A model generated the notes under the pieces. That model worked only from the letters and a program-made list of their open reading frames with translations, made no database searches and had not been told where the DNA came from. A DNA stretch of 64,000 nt from Streptomyces griseus subsp. griseus (lineage in GTDB: Bacteria > Actinomycetota > Actinomycetes > Streptomycetales > Streptomycetaceae): contig NZ_CP032543.1 in assembly GCF_003610995.1 (NCBI RefSeq), positions 4,278,001 through 4,342,000 of the forward strand. The letters are read 5' to 3'. This document shows positions 42,331 through 51,437 of this stretch, one piece after another. Numbering within the stretch: position 1 is the stretch's first letter; each line of letters starts with the position of its first letter. The position numbers were made by a program, and so were the translations under genes.

Positions 42331-42581
42331 GGGAAGGGTAGGGGCGGCGGGTGCGGTGACGCCGACCCTTGACCCGTGGGTCAGGGTCAAGCGCGGCCCG
42401 GAAGAGGCGGTGGAGGTACCCGGCGGTGAATCGTGCGGCGAAGAAGCGTTTCGGCTTGACAGCGTTGCGCTGTACGGGTGTGGCGCGGCACTCCGGCGGC
42501 CCTCGGGGCGAGCACAATGGGGCGGCGGTTCGTGAAGAGGTGCCGAGGCCCTCTCCCGCACCTTGCGCTGAAGGAGGACCG

Positions 42582-43223
42582 GTGGCTGATGGCTGGGCGG
42601 TTCAGCGGACAGGGCCCGGTGACCAGGCCCGTACCCAGGCGAGGGAACAACTGCTGGACGCCGCACGGGAGCTGTACGGAGTCGTCGGCTACCGGGAGAC
42701 CTCCGAGGCGGACCTGTGCGAGGCGGCCGGGGTCACCCCCGAGGCGCTCCGGCAGGAGTACGGGACACGAGAGGGCCTGCTCATCGCCCTGCACAACCGC
42801 GTCACCACCATCGGCCTCCGGGCCGCGGAGGCGGCCCTGCTCTCCGAGGGGATCGACGAGTGCGGGATCGGGGAGAGGGTCCGGCGCCTCTTCGACGCGT
42901 ACGTGGAGGCCGTCACCCGGGACCCGCGCGAGGCCCGGGTGACCTTCGTCGAGGTGCTGGGCGTCAGCGCGGTGGTGGACGAGCACTGCAAGCTCTGGCG
43001 GGCGTTGTGGACCGAGTTCCTCACGGGGGAGGCCGAGCGGGCGGTGGAACGGGGCGAGGCGGAGGACCGGGACCACCGCGTGGACGTCATGGTGATGGTC
43101 GGCACGGTCCACGAACTGATGGCCCACCACACCCGCCGCTCCCGCCGGGCCCGCCCGGAGGAGGTCTCCGGCGAGCTGACGCAGCTGGCACTGACGATGC
43201 TGGGGTCGCAGAGGGTGGGGTGA
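42582..43223 (+). CDS. TetR family transcriptional regulator
   Basis: A 213-residue regulator. REQLLDAARELYGVVGYRET and SEADLCEAAGVTPEALRQEY are the helix-turn-helix, with an unusual EYGTREGLLIALHNR instead of HF in the YxHFxxKxxL motif. The C-terminal domain has ARVTFVEVLGVSAVVDEHCK. GTG 42582 has AAGGAGG four bases upstream, slightly tight. No obvious target lies beside it: upstream are gene remnants and downstream a degraded HAD gene. Confidence 0.88.
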   Translation: MADGWAVQRTGPGDQARTQAREQLLDAARELYGVVGYRETSEADLCEAAGVTPEALRQEYGTREGLLIALHNRVTTIGLRAAEAALLSEGIDECGIGERVRRLFDAYVEAVTRDPREARVTFVEVLGVSAVVDEHCKLWRALWTEFLTGEAERAVERGEAEDRDHRVDVMVMVGTVHELMAHHTRRSRRARPEEVSGELTQLALTMLGSQRVG

Positions 43224-43244
43224 GGGGGAGGAGACACAAGGCGG

Positions 43245-43560
43245 TCACCGGCCGGCGACGAGGCCGGGCAGGGCGCGCATGTCGTCGACGACGGTGCCGG
43301 GGCCTTCGAGAGGGTGCGGGGGAGCCATGCCTCCCCCGTGGGCGAAGGCGCGCATCCCGCCGGTCCGGGCAGCCTGAAGACCGTACCGGCTGTCCTCGAC
43401 CACGGCGCACACCCCGACCACGGCGCACACTTCGCGCGCGACGTCCATCCACCGCGCCGCGTGGAGGAACAGACCAGGCGCGGGATTGCCGTGCTTCACC
43501 TCGGTGGCGCTGAAGACGCGGCCGTCGAAGCGCGGGTGGATGCGCCGGTCTCGGTGCGGC
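43245..43560 (-). pseudogene. HAD hydrolase remnant with internal 18-bp duplication
   Basis: RRIHPRFDGRVFSATEVKHG and NPAPGLFLHAA, then CAVVEDSRYGLQAARTGGMR are the C-terminal half of a HAD sugar phosphatase (beta-phosphoglucomutase-like). The N-terminal nucleophile motif is missing. An exact 18-base tandem duplication (43397-43414 and 43415-43432, differing only at the last two bases) inserts six residues, giving CAVVGVCAVVEDS in the motif IV region. It is non-functional as a HAD enzyme. Confidence 0.7.
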
Positions 43561-43624
43561 CACTCCGGCTCTGCTGTCGGCAGAGCGCCCCGACACCGAC
43601 CCGCCCAGCTGCCAGGCTGGCTGC

Positions 43625-44512
43625 ATGACGCAGCAGCGTACGAACGAGACCGGGGGCGGTGCCGGGACCCGGGCCGTGACCGGCAGCGAAGCCGGGCCCA
43701 TGGCCGTGACCGGGAGGGAAGCCGGGACCCCGGCCGTGACCCGGAGGGAAGCCGGGCCCGGGGCCCGGGCCGTGACCGAGACCGCTGCCGTCACCGTGCA
43801 TCGCCTCGATCTCGGCTTCTTCGTGCGGCCCGCAGTCGAGGCCGGTGGGCCGCACCCCCGAGTCGAACCGGTGCTCGCCTACCTGGTGGAGCATCAGCGC
43901 GGACGGCTCCTCTTCGACACGGGCATCGGCGCCGGGGACCCGGGGGCCGACGCGCACTACCGGCCCCGGCGACGGCCGTTGCAGGCTGCACTGGCCGCCG
44001 TGGGTACGGCACTTGAGGACGTGAGCGTCGTCGTCAACTGCCACCTCCACTTCGATCACATCGGTGGCAACCCCCTGCTGGCGGGCGTGCCCGTGTTCGT
44101 GCAGGAGACCGAGCTGGCGGCCGCGCGCAGGGGCGGGTACACCATCGACGCCCTCGTCGACTTTCCCGGTGCCCGCTACGAGGAGCTGTCCGGCGAGGCC
44201 GAGATCTGGCCCGGGGTCTGGATCGTGCCGACCCCCGGGCACACCGATGGCCACCAGTCGCTCGTCGTCCGGCAGGGGGACGGGGCGGACGGGACGGTCG
44301 TCGTGCTCGCCGGGCAGGCCCACGACTTCGCCTCGCACCACGCCTCCCACGAACTCGCCCGCCGTGCCGTACGCGACGGGGTGGCGGAGCCGCTTCCGCC
44401 CTACCCGCCCTGGATGGACCGGCTGGCCGCGTTCGATCCGGGGCGGGTGTTCTTCGCGCACGACTGCTCGGTGTGGGAACCGGCGTCGGGGCGGGTCAGC
44501 CCTCCGCGGTGA
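43625..44512 (+). CDS. MBL-fold metallo-hydrolase with N-terminal tandem repeats
   Basis: A 295-residue metallo-beta-lactamase-fold protein. NCHLHFDHIGGNPLL is the H-x-H-x-D-H metal motif, TPGHTDGHQS gives the third His and FFAHDCSVW the last. VLAYLVEHQRGRLLFDTGIG is the usual strand. Closest in style to N-acyl homoserine lactonase/quorum-quenching-like lactonases, but the substrate is unknown. The first ~50 residues consist of three 10-residue repeats (AVTGSEAGPM, AVTGREAGTP, AVTRREAGPG) encoded by 30-bp units and are probably disordered; an internal ATG or GTG after the repeats could be the true start. It overlaps the convergent SGNH gene by 17 bases. Confidence 0.85.
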   Translation: MTQQRTNETGGGAGTRAVTGSEAGPMAVTGREAGTPAVTRREAGPGARAVTETAAVTVHRLDLGFFVRPAVEAGGPHPRVEPVLAYLVEHQRGRLLFDTGIGAGDPGADAHYRPRRRPLQAALAAVGTALEDVSVVVNCHLHFDHIGGNPLLAGVPVFVQETELAAARRGGYTIDALVDFPGARYEELSGEAEIWPGVWIVPTPGHTDGHQSLVVRQGDGADGTVVVLAGQAHDFASHHASHELARRAVRDGVAEPLPPYPPWMDRLAAFDPGRVFFAHDCSVWEPASGRVSPPR

Positions 44513-45215
44513 CCGGGCCGCCGACGAGCGTCGGCCGGCGCGCGTACCGCCCGCCCAGACCCCACGCCTGGTGCATCGCGTCGGCGAAGGCGGCCGCGAG
44601 GAGGTGTTCGCCGGTCGGGCCCGGGTGGGTGCCGTCGTAGGTGTCCGTGTGGATGTCGTAGCCCGGCGGGCGCGAGGCCAGGAGGAGCGGGGAGGCCGGG
44701 GTGCCGAGGTCCGCCACGGCCTTGGCCAGGAGCTCGTTGAAGCGGGCGCAGGAGGCGGCGAAGGGGGCGTCCGAGTCGGCCCGGACGTTGGGTATCACCG
44801 GGAGCAGCACCATCCGGATGTGCGGGTTGGCCGTGCGGGCCGCCTCGATGAAGGCGCGGGCGTTGGCCGCCGTCTGCTCGGCGTCCGTGTAGAACCCGAG
44901 GTCTATCAGGCCCAGCGAGACCAGCAGCACGTCCGCCTCCGCCTCGCGCACCGCGTCCGCGATCGCCGGGGCCATGTGCAGCCACCCCTCGCCCCAGCCC
45001 GCCAGGTGCCTGCGCGCGTCGGGCGGGAAGGACGGGTCGGCGTACGCGTGGGAGAGCGGGGCGTTCGCCTCGGGGTCGTACAGCGTCGTGCGCGGGCCGA
45101 CGATCTCGTACGGAGTCGGGCAGACCGCCTCAAGGTGCTGCCACAGGCGGTAGCGCCAGGTGAAGTCGCCGGTGGCGCCGATGGTCATGGAGTCGCCGAC
45201 CGGGAGAAAACGCAT
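44496..45215 (-). CDS. SGNH/GDSL hydrolase
   Basis: A 239-residue esterase or lipase-like enzyme. FLPVGDSMTIGATGDFTWRY contains block I with the catalytic Ser in GDS, LLVSLGLIDLGF corresponds to block III (the usual GxND is altered to GLID), and YDGTHPGPTGEHLLA is block V with Asp and His. No signal peptide. The loss of the Asn in block III is unusual and could weaken the oxyanion hole. ATG 45215; it is convergent with the MBL-fold gene. Confidence 0.88.
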   Translation of the reverse strand: MRFLPVGDSMTIGATGDFTWRYRLWQHLEAVCPTPYEIVGPRTTLYDPEANAPLSHAYADPSFPPDARRHLAGWGEGWLHMAPAIADAVREAEADVLLVSLGLIDLGFYTDAEQTAANARAFIEAARTANPHIRMVLLPVIPNVRADSDAPFAASCARFNELLAKAVADLGTPASPLLLASRPPGYDIHTDTYDGTHPGPTGEHLLAAAFADAMHQAWGLGGRYARRPTLVGGPVTAEG

Positions 45216-45390
45216 GGCGTCATCATGGCCGATCACGGCTGTGGCCTGCGACGTGACGATGGACACGGTGGGGTGGGCGGCGGTGGGCCCCGAGCTGGAC
45301 GGGGGTGGGCCCTTCAGCAGCCGGGCCCGGGGCCGGGGGCGCGGACCGGGCCGGGCCGTGGACGGGGCCGCGACCGTGGACACTTGGGCC

Positions 45391-46419
45391 ATGCGTCCGT
45401 ATCCGAGCCGTCCGGCAGGTCTCGCCGTTCCCGCCGCAGCCCTGCTGCTCCTCCTGGGGGCCGCCTGCCCCGCCGTCGCCGCCGACGGGGAGCCCGACCG
45501 TGACTTCACCATCGAGGACCCCCGTATCACCGAGTCCAGCGGCCTCGCCGCAAGCCGTCTGCACCCCGGCGTCTACTGGACGCACAACGACAGCGACGAC
45601 GGCCCCTACGTCTTCGCCGTCGACTCCCGCACCGGGAAGACCGTCGCGACCATCACCATGCGGGGCATCGGTGAGCCGCGTGATGTGGAGGGCATCTCGA
45701 TCGGGCCCGACGGGGACATCTACGTCGGTGACATCGGGGACAACCTGGACGGGACCTGGTCCCACGTCTGGATCTACCGCTTTCCCGAGCCCAAGACCCT
45801 GCGCGACGCCACCGTCACCGCCGTCCAGTACGACGTGAAGTACGCCGACGGGGCCCGCAACGCCGAGTCGCTGATGGTCCACCCCAAGACCGGGCGCGTC
45901 TACATCGCGTCCAAGAACGAGGACGGCGGCGGGCTCTACGAAGGGCCCGCCGAGCTCACCACCGGGTCCGTCAACACCTTCCGGCGGGTCGGCGAGGTGC
46001 CGTGGGTGACGGACGGGGCCTTCTCGCCCGACGGGGGATCGCTGGTGCTGCGTTCGTACTTCAGCGCCCGGGTGTACGAGTTCCGGGACGGCCGCCTCGG
46101 GGAGAGCCGGTCGGTCGCCGCGCCCTTCCAGCGGCAGGCGGAGTCGGTGACGTACACGGCGGACGGCTCGGCCCTGATGTTCGGCTCCGAGGGTGTGCGC
46201 AGCGGTGTCGTGCGCGTGGAGGTCGAGGGGGGCGGGAAGCCGGCGGGGGGCGGTACGGAGAAGGGGAAGCCCTCGGGGAGCGGGAGTGGGAGCCCGGCCC
46301 ACGGGGCGGGTGAAGGCGAGGACGGTGACGGCAAGGGCAGCGTCGGGCTCGGTGCGGTGATCATCGTGGGGGCGGGGGCCCTGTGGTTCGCGCTGCGGCG
46401 GAAGCGGGGGCAGGGGTGA
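45391..46419 (+). CDS. Secreted, membrane-anchored beta-propeller-like protein
   Basis: A 342-residue surface protein. The signal peptide (LAVPAAALLLLLGAACPAVA, about residues 10-30) is followed by a ~230-residue domain of repeated strands with propeller-like turns: GVYWTHNDSDDGPYVFAVDS, ISIGPDGDIYVGDIGDN, MVHPKTGRVYIASKNEDGGG. Then comes a Gly/Ser/Lys-rich linker, and a C-terminal hydrophobic helix with RRKRGQG tail keeps it on the membrane. Function unknown. ATG 45391 is chosen since the signal peptide begins right there. Confidence 0.87.
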   Translation: MRPYPSRPAGLAVPAAALLLLLGAACPAVAADGEPDRDFTIEDPRITESSGLAASRLHPGVYWTHNDSDDGPYVFAVDSRTGKTVATITMRGIGEPRDVEGISIGPDGDIYVGDIGDNLDGTWSHVWIYRFPEPKTLRDATVTAVQYDVKYADGARNAESLMVHPKTGRVYIASKNEDGGGLYEGPAELTTGSVNTFRRVGEVPWVTDGAFSPDGGSLVLRSYFSARVYEFRDGRLGESRSVAAPFQRQAESVTYTADGSALMFGSEGVRSGVVRVEVEGGGKPAGGGTEKGKPSGSGSGSPAHGAGEGEDGDGKGSVGLGAVIIVGAGALWFALRRKRGQG

Positions 46420-46443
46420 GGCTCACGGGTGCCGTGGACGGCC

Positions 46444-46845
46444 TCAGTCGCCGTTCGTCATCGGCCACACCTCGTAGTGCAGCGTCCTGTCCCGCTTCAG
46501 CCGGTGCACCAGCGGGACGAGCACGCCCTGCACGACCGGGTACTTCCGCGACAGCATCCGCGCCGCGTGCGTGTTCTCCTCCGTGCCGGGCCGCAGCAGC
46601 CGTGCGTGGGCGCTGATCTGGGGTCCCGTGGGTCTGCCCCGGACCGTGCAGGGGGCGAGTTCCACCTTCGGGTGGTTCCGCATCCGCTCCACCTTCCAGG
46701 CGGAGGAGAACGTACGGATGAAGGCGTGATCGCCCTCGACGGCGATGTTGACGGGGGTGCCGACGGGGGTGCCGTCCTGCCGGCGGGTGCTCAGCAGGAC
46801 GGCGTACTGCTTCACGAAGGGGGCTAGCTCCCGGCTGGCGTCCAT
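46444..46845 (-). CDS. PPOX class F420-dependent oxidoreductase
   Basis: A 133-residue split-barrel flavin/F420-binding protein. YAVLLSTRRQDGTPVGTPVN is the typical first hairpin, FIRTFSSAWKVERMRNHPKV is the phosphate-binding region (S-x-K), and VELAPCTVRGRPTG follows. Such proteins use reduced F420 to reduce or protect small molecules; the substrate is unknown. ATG 46845. Confidence 0.92.
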   Translation of the reverse strand: MDASRELAPFVKQYAVLLSTRRQDGTPVGTPVNIAVEGDHAFIRTFSSAWKVERMRNHPKVELAPCTVRGRPTGPQISAHARLLRPGTEENTHAARMLSRKYPVVQGVLVPLVHRLKRDRTLHYEVWPMTNGD

Positions 46846-46876
46846 CTACCCATTGGGGCATGGGCAGGGCGTGTTG

Positions 46877-47848
46877 TCATGTCCGGTCCGCGGCGGGGAC
46901 CGGGGCCACCTCCGCCGGGTTCGCCGCCGGGGCCGCCGTCCGCTCCGCCACCAAGGCCTCGAAACCGGCGATCAGCCGGTCCAGCCCGAACGTGAAGTGG
47001 TCGAAGCCGGCGCTGAAGGTGTCCTCCGACATCCCCGCCATCACCGGGTACCCACCGCTGAGCATGGCCCGCTCCAGGTAGGGGCGCTGGCTCGCCCAGA
47101 ACTCCTCGTCGCTCAGCCCGGTCTGCGCCACCGCCTCCGCCGCGTCGGCCTGGGTGCGGGCGAGGCCCTCGACGAAGCTGTTGACCGTGATGATCACGCC
47201 GATCAGCTCGGGGTCGCGCAGCCCCATGGACCGCAGCGCGGTGAGGGCGAGCTCCAGGCCGCGCAGGGCGCTGGGGCCGAGCACCGTACGGGCCTGGTTG
47301 ATCTTCAGCAGCCAGGGGTGGCGGCGCAGGTTCTCCAGGTAGGTCCGGGCCATGGTGTCGATCGCCACCCGCCAGTCGCCGGGGGCGCTGTCCCGGTGGC
47401 CGGGTCCGCCGTCCCGTTCGCCGGAAGCGCTGCCTCCGGTCTCGGAGCCGCTGCCTCCGGTCTCGGAGCCGCTGCCTCCGGTCTCGGAGCCGCCGGCCGG
47501 ACCCTGGGGGGCGCCGACCGCCCCCTCACGTGCGGCGGGCAGGGGCTCGCCCAGCACCCGGTCCAGCATCAGGTCCAGGAGTTCGGCCTTGCCGGGGACG
47601 TACCGGTAGAGCGACATCGTGCCCGTGCCGAGCTCGGTGGAGAGCCGGCGCATGGAGACGGCGGAGAGCCCTTCCGCGTCCGCGACGGCGACGGCGGCCG
47701 TGACGATCCGGTCCAGCGTGAGGCCCGGTTTGGGGCCCCGGCTGGGGCGGTCCCCGGTGCCCCACAGGAGTTCCAGGCTGCGGGCGATGTCGCCGCTCCC
47801 GGTCGTGGTGCCGTCCGTCGCCGCCGCAGTCGATCCGTCTTTCGCCAT
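46877..47848 (-). CDS. TetR/AcrR regulator with inserted Gly-Ser-Glu-Thr repeats
   Basis: A 323-residue regulator, longer than usual. LTLDRIVTAAVAVADAEGLS, AVSMRRLSTELGTGTMSLYR and YVPGKAELLDLMLDRVLGE form the DNA-binding domain after a 40-residue head; the C-terminal part fits the tetracycline-repressor-like C domain. Three perfect 21-bp direct repeats (47429-47449, 47450-47470, 47471-47491) encode GSETGGS three times in the loop between the domains. Upstream GTAC-type palindromes are likely operators shared with the divergent small membrane protein. Confidence 0.92.
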   Translation of the reverse strand: MAKDGSTAAATDGTTTGSGDIARSLELLWGTGDRPSRGPKPGLTLDRIVTAAVAVADAEGLSAVSMRRLSTELGTGTMSLYRYVPGKAELLDLMLDRVLGEPLPAAREGAVGAPQGPAGGSETGGSGSETGGSGSETGGSASGERDGGPGHRDSAPGDWRVAIDTMARTYLENLRRHPWLLKINQARTVLGPSALRGLELALTALRSMGLRDPELIGVIITVNSFVEGLARTQADAAEAVAQTGLSDEEFWASQRPYLERAMLSGGYPVMAGMSEDTFSAGFDHFTFGLDRLIAGFEALVAERTAAPAANPAEVAPVPAADRT

Positions 47849-47880
47849 GGGGGCAGCGTAGTGCGCCGGAGGGAATGTGG

Positions 47881-47933
47881 GTACGCCGTACTCGTATCTA
47901 GGTACACCGTACTCAGTTTGGGATGCGGTGTAC
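47881..47933. promoter_or_regulatory. GTAC-type repeated operator sites
   Basis: GTACGCCGTACTC (47881-47893) and GTACACCGTACTC (47902-47914) are near-identical direct repeats 21 bases apart, each a GTAC-N3-GTAC palindrome. GGTGTACTCG follows at 47927 in inverted sense. They lie in the 74-base gap between the divergent TetR and small membrane protein genes. Confidence 0.75.
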
Positions 47934-48246
47934 TCGATTCGCTATCGGGCCCGTCGGGGAAGCCCGGAGCGGACCGGAGAAGCAGGGGGTCGTCGACCGC
48001 TTCCGGTCCATGCCGATGGCCCCCTCCGCCTTCGCCTCCGGACGCGGGGTGGCCGACCTGGTGGTCGCCGTCGCCGAGCTGGCGATCCTGGCCGCCACGG
48101 CGCTGCTGATCGGCTGGCGCGCGGGTGGCGGGGCAGCCGCGGCGGCGGGTGCGTTCGGGCTGCTCATGGCGGTGGTGTGGCCGCTGGTGATCACGCTGGT
48201 CTTCCTGCCGTTGGCGGTACGGAGGTTCCGGCGGCTGAGTCGGTGA
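47923..48246 (+). CDS. Small membrane protein, probable TetR target
   Basis: Up to 107 residues with two transmembrane segments ([20 protein letters not shown] and [20 protein letters not shown]) and a basic tail (RRFRRLSR). The first six codons have poor GC bias and overlap the operator, so the true start may be ATG 48010 or a little earlier, leaving about 78 residues. No family is recognised. The position next to the operator suggests regulation by the divergent TetR protein. Confidence 0.6.
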   Translation: MRCTRFAIGPVGEARSGPEKQGVVDRFRSMPMAPSAFASGRGVADLVVAVAELAILAATALLIGWRAGGGAAAAAGAFGLLMAVVWPLVITLVFLPLAVRRFRRLSR

Positions 48247-48328
48247 GGGGAGAGCCGGAGGTCCTGAGGTCCCCTGGTCCGGGAAGCCCTGACGTCCCCG
48301 TGACAGGAACGCCCTAGAGTCCCTCCCC

Positions 48329-49038
48329 ATGACCGAACCCGCCTTCCTCCGCGCCACCCGCACCTCCTACGACACCCTCGCCCCCGACTACGCCGCCTTC
48401 TCCCGCGAGGAGTTGGCGGCGAAGCCGGTGGAGCGGTCCGTGCTCGCCGCCTTCGCCGAGCTGGCCGCCGCCGACGGAGGCGGGCTCCCCGTCGCCGATG
48501 TGGGGTGCGGGACCGGCCGGGTGACGGGGCATCTGCACGGACTCGGCCGGGGACTCGACGTGTTCGGGATCGACCTCGCGCCCCGGATGCTGGCCGTGGC
48601 GCGGGAGGAGCACCCGGGGCTGCGCTTCGAGGAGGGGTCCATGCTCGGCCTCGATCTGCCGGACGGGTCGCTCGGCGGGCTGCTCGCCTGGTACTCCACC
48701 ATCCACGTCCCGGACGAGGACCTGCCGCGCGCCTTCGCCGAGTTCCACCGCGTCCTGGCCCGGGCGCCCCGGTACAGCTCGGCTTCCAGGTCGGCGACGA
48801 GCCGTTGCGGATGAGTGAGGCCTGGGGCCATGAGATCTCGCTGGTCTTCCACCGGCGGCAGCCGGAGCGGATGGCCGCACTGCTGGGGGCGGCGGGCCTG
48901 GAGGTGCGGGCCGTGCTGCGGAAGGAGCGGGAGACGGAGGGGCCGTTCCCGGAGCGGGCGCCGCAGGGGTTCGTGCTGGCGCGGAGGCCGGTTGTCAGTG
49001 GTGGCTGTGAGGATGGGGACACCGACGCAGAACGCTGA
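48329..49038 (+). pseudogene. SAM-dependent methyltransferase, single-base frameshift
   Basis: The N-terminal part from ATG 48329 is a normal class I methyltransferase: TRTSYDTLAPDYAAF, VADVGCGTGRVTGHLHGLG (motif I), FGIDLAPRMLAVAREEHPGL. Near 48765 the frame changes: the expected continuation APVQLGFQVGDEPLRMSEAW to GFVALRR-type end (GFVLARRPVV) lies one frame over and ends at 49038. The total, 710 bases, is one short of a multiple of three, consistent with one missing G in CCCGGGCGCC. Both halves are otherwise perfect, so an assembly error is as likely as a real mutation; the intact protein would have about 236 residues. Confidence 0.8.
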
Positions 49039-49060
49039 GGCAGAGACAGAGGGGGACCCC

Positions 49061-49474
49061 ATGGGCGCCTGGGACATCGGGCACTTCGACAACGACACCG
49101 CGGCCGACTTCGGCGGGCGGGTGGACGACGCCGAGCCGGAGAAGAAGGCGGATGTGCTCCGGGCCGTCCTGACCGCCGCCGCCGGCACCGCCCCGCAGGA
49201 CTATCTCGACAGCGGCGAGGAGGCGGTGGCGGCCGCCGCCCTGGTCGCCGCCCAGTGCCCCGGCGGGGAGCCCGTCACCACCGCGTACGGCCCCAAGGAC
49301 CCGCTGCCCCCGCTCCCGGCCGACCTGCGCCCGCTGGCGGTCCGCGCCCTGGACCGGGCGGCGGCGGCGAACGCGGAGCCGCTGGACCTGTGGGCCGAGG
49401 CCGGGGCGGAGGCGGAGTGGCTGGCGGGGATAGCAGCCCTGCGCGCGGTGCTGGCGGCGGCGCCGGGGGAGTGA
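49061..49474 (+). CDS. DUF4259 family protein
   Basis: A 137-residue protein starting MGAWDIGHFDNDTAADF, the diagnostic N-terminus of DUF4259. The rest is helical and Ala-rich (VLRAVLTAAAGTAPQDYLDS). No known function; members sometimes lie beside toxin-immunity loci, but nothing of that sort is visible here. It follows the methyltransferase by 22 bases on the same strand and may be co-transcribed. Confidence 0.9.
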   Translation: MGAWDIGHFDNDTAADFGGRVDDAEPEKKADVLRAVLTAAAGTAPQDYLDSGEEAVAAAALVAAQCPGGEPVTTAYGPKDPLPPLPADLRPLAVRALDRAAAANAEPLDLWAEAGAEAEWLAGIAALRAVLAAAPGE

Positions 49475-49487
49475 GGGCCGGGCTCGG

Positions 49488-50012
49488 TCAGTCGGCGCCC
49501 GGGTAGGTGCCCACCGCGCCGTCGATCAGCTCCCGCGCGATGTCCATGTGCCCGGCGTGCCGCACGGTGTCCTCCAGCATGTGGATGAGCACCCACCGCA
49601 TCGACACGACCCGCCCGTCCCAGACGGTGCCCGTCGTCTCCAGATCCGTCTTCCGGATCGAGGCGTCGGCGGCCGCGCGGGCGCGGGCGTAGAAGGCGAG
49701 GAGGTCGGCGGTCGTCTCATCGGGGCCGGCCGCCATGTCCTCGGTCACCGGGTCGAACCAGAACGGTTCGGTCGCCTGGCCGAACGGCGAGCAGAACCAG
49801 CCGTATTCGACGGTCGCGAGGTGCTTGACCAGGCCCAGCAGATTCGTCCCGGTGGGGGTCATCGGACGGCGCAGCTGCTCGTCGTCCAGCCCTTCGAGCT
49901 TCCACAGCACCACGTCCCGGTGCCGGTCGAGGCTGGTGTGGAGGCTTTCCTTCTCGCCTCCGGTGTACGGGACATGGGAGGCGGGGGTGGCGGGAGGTAC
50001 GGGGGAGCTCAT
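49488..50012 (-). CDS. DinB family protein (DUF664-like)
   Basis: A 174-residue four-helix-bundle protein. LVKHLATVEYGWFCSPFGQA supplies the first metal-binding His, and HMLEDTVRHAGHMDIARELI supplies the other two in the H-x3-H pattern of the DinB/YfiT superfamily. Members are mycothiol- or bacillithiol-dependent transferases or remain unassigned. ATG 50012 is preferred over the GTG three codons upstream. Confidence 0.9.
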   Translation of the reverse strand: MSSPVPPATPASHVPYTGGEKESLHTSLDRHRDVVLWKLEGLDDEQLRRPMTPTGTNLLGLVKHLATVEYGWFCSPFGQATEPFWFDPVTEDMAAGPDETTADLLAFYARARAAADASIRKTDLETTGTVWDGRVVSMRWVLIHMLEDTVRHAGHMDIARELIDGAVGTYPGAD

Positions 50013-50157
50013 GGGCGGCACCCTAGTGGCGCACCCCGGCCCTTCCCCGCGTCCGGCCCGCCCTCAGCGTTTCGGGCGGCCCGCCCGCACCCGCTCGGTG
50101 ACATCGGGGGTGACCTCGGCACCGATGGAGGCGGGTGCCACCCGGTCGCGTGAAGCA

Positions 50158-50196
50158 GAGACGGCCCGGCACCCCACGCGGGTGCCGGGCCGTCTC
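50158..50196. terminator. Hairpin terminator downstream of serC
   Basis: A perfect 17-bp stem (50158-50174 with 50180-50196) around CACGC. It lies 27 bases beyond the serC stop. Confidence 0.92.
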
Positions 50197-50222
50197 CGTA
50201 CGGCCGTGGGAGAAGCGAAGAG

Positions 50223-51437
<1,215 letters not shown>

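Noticed and set aside
45160..45390. Upstream extension of the propeller-like surface protein
   Set aside because: It would bury the signal peptide and overlaps the start of the divergent SGNH gene.
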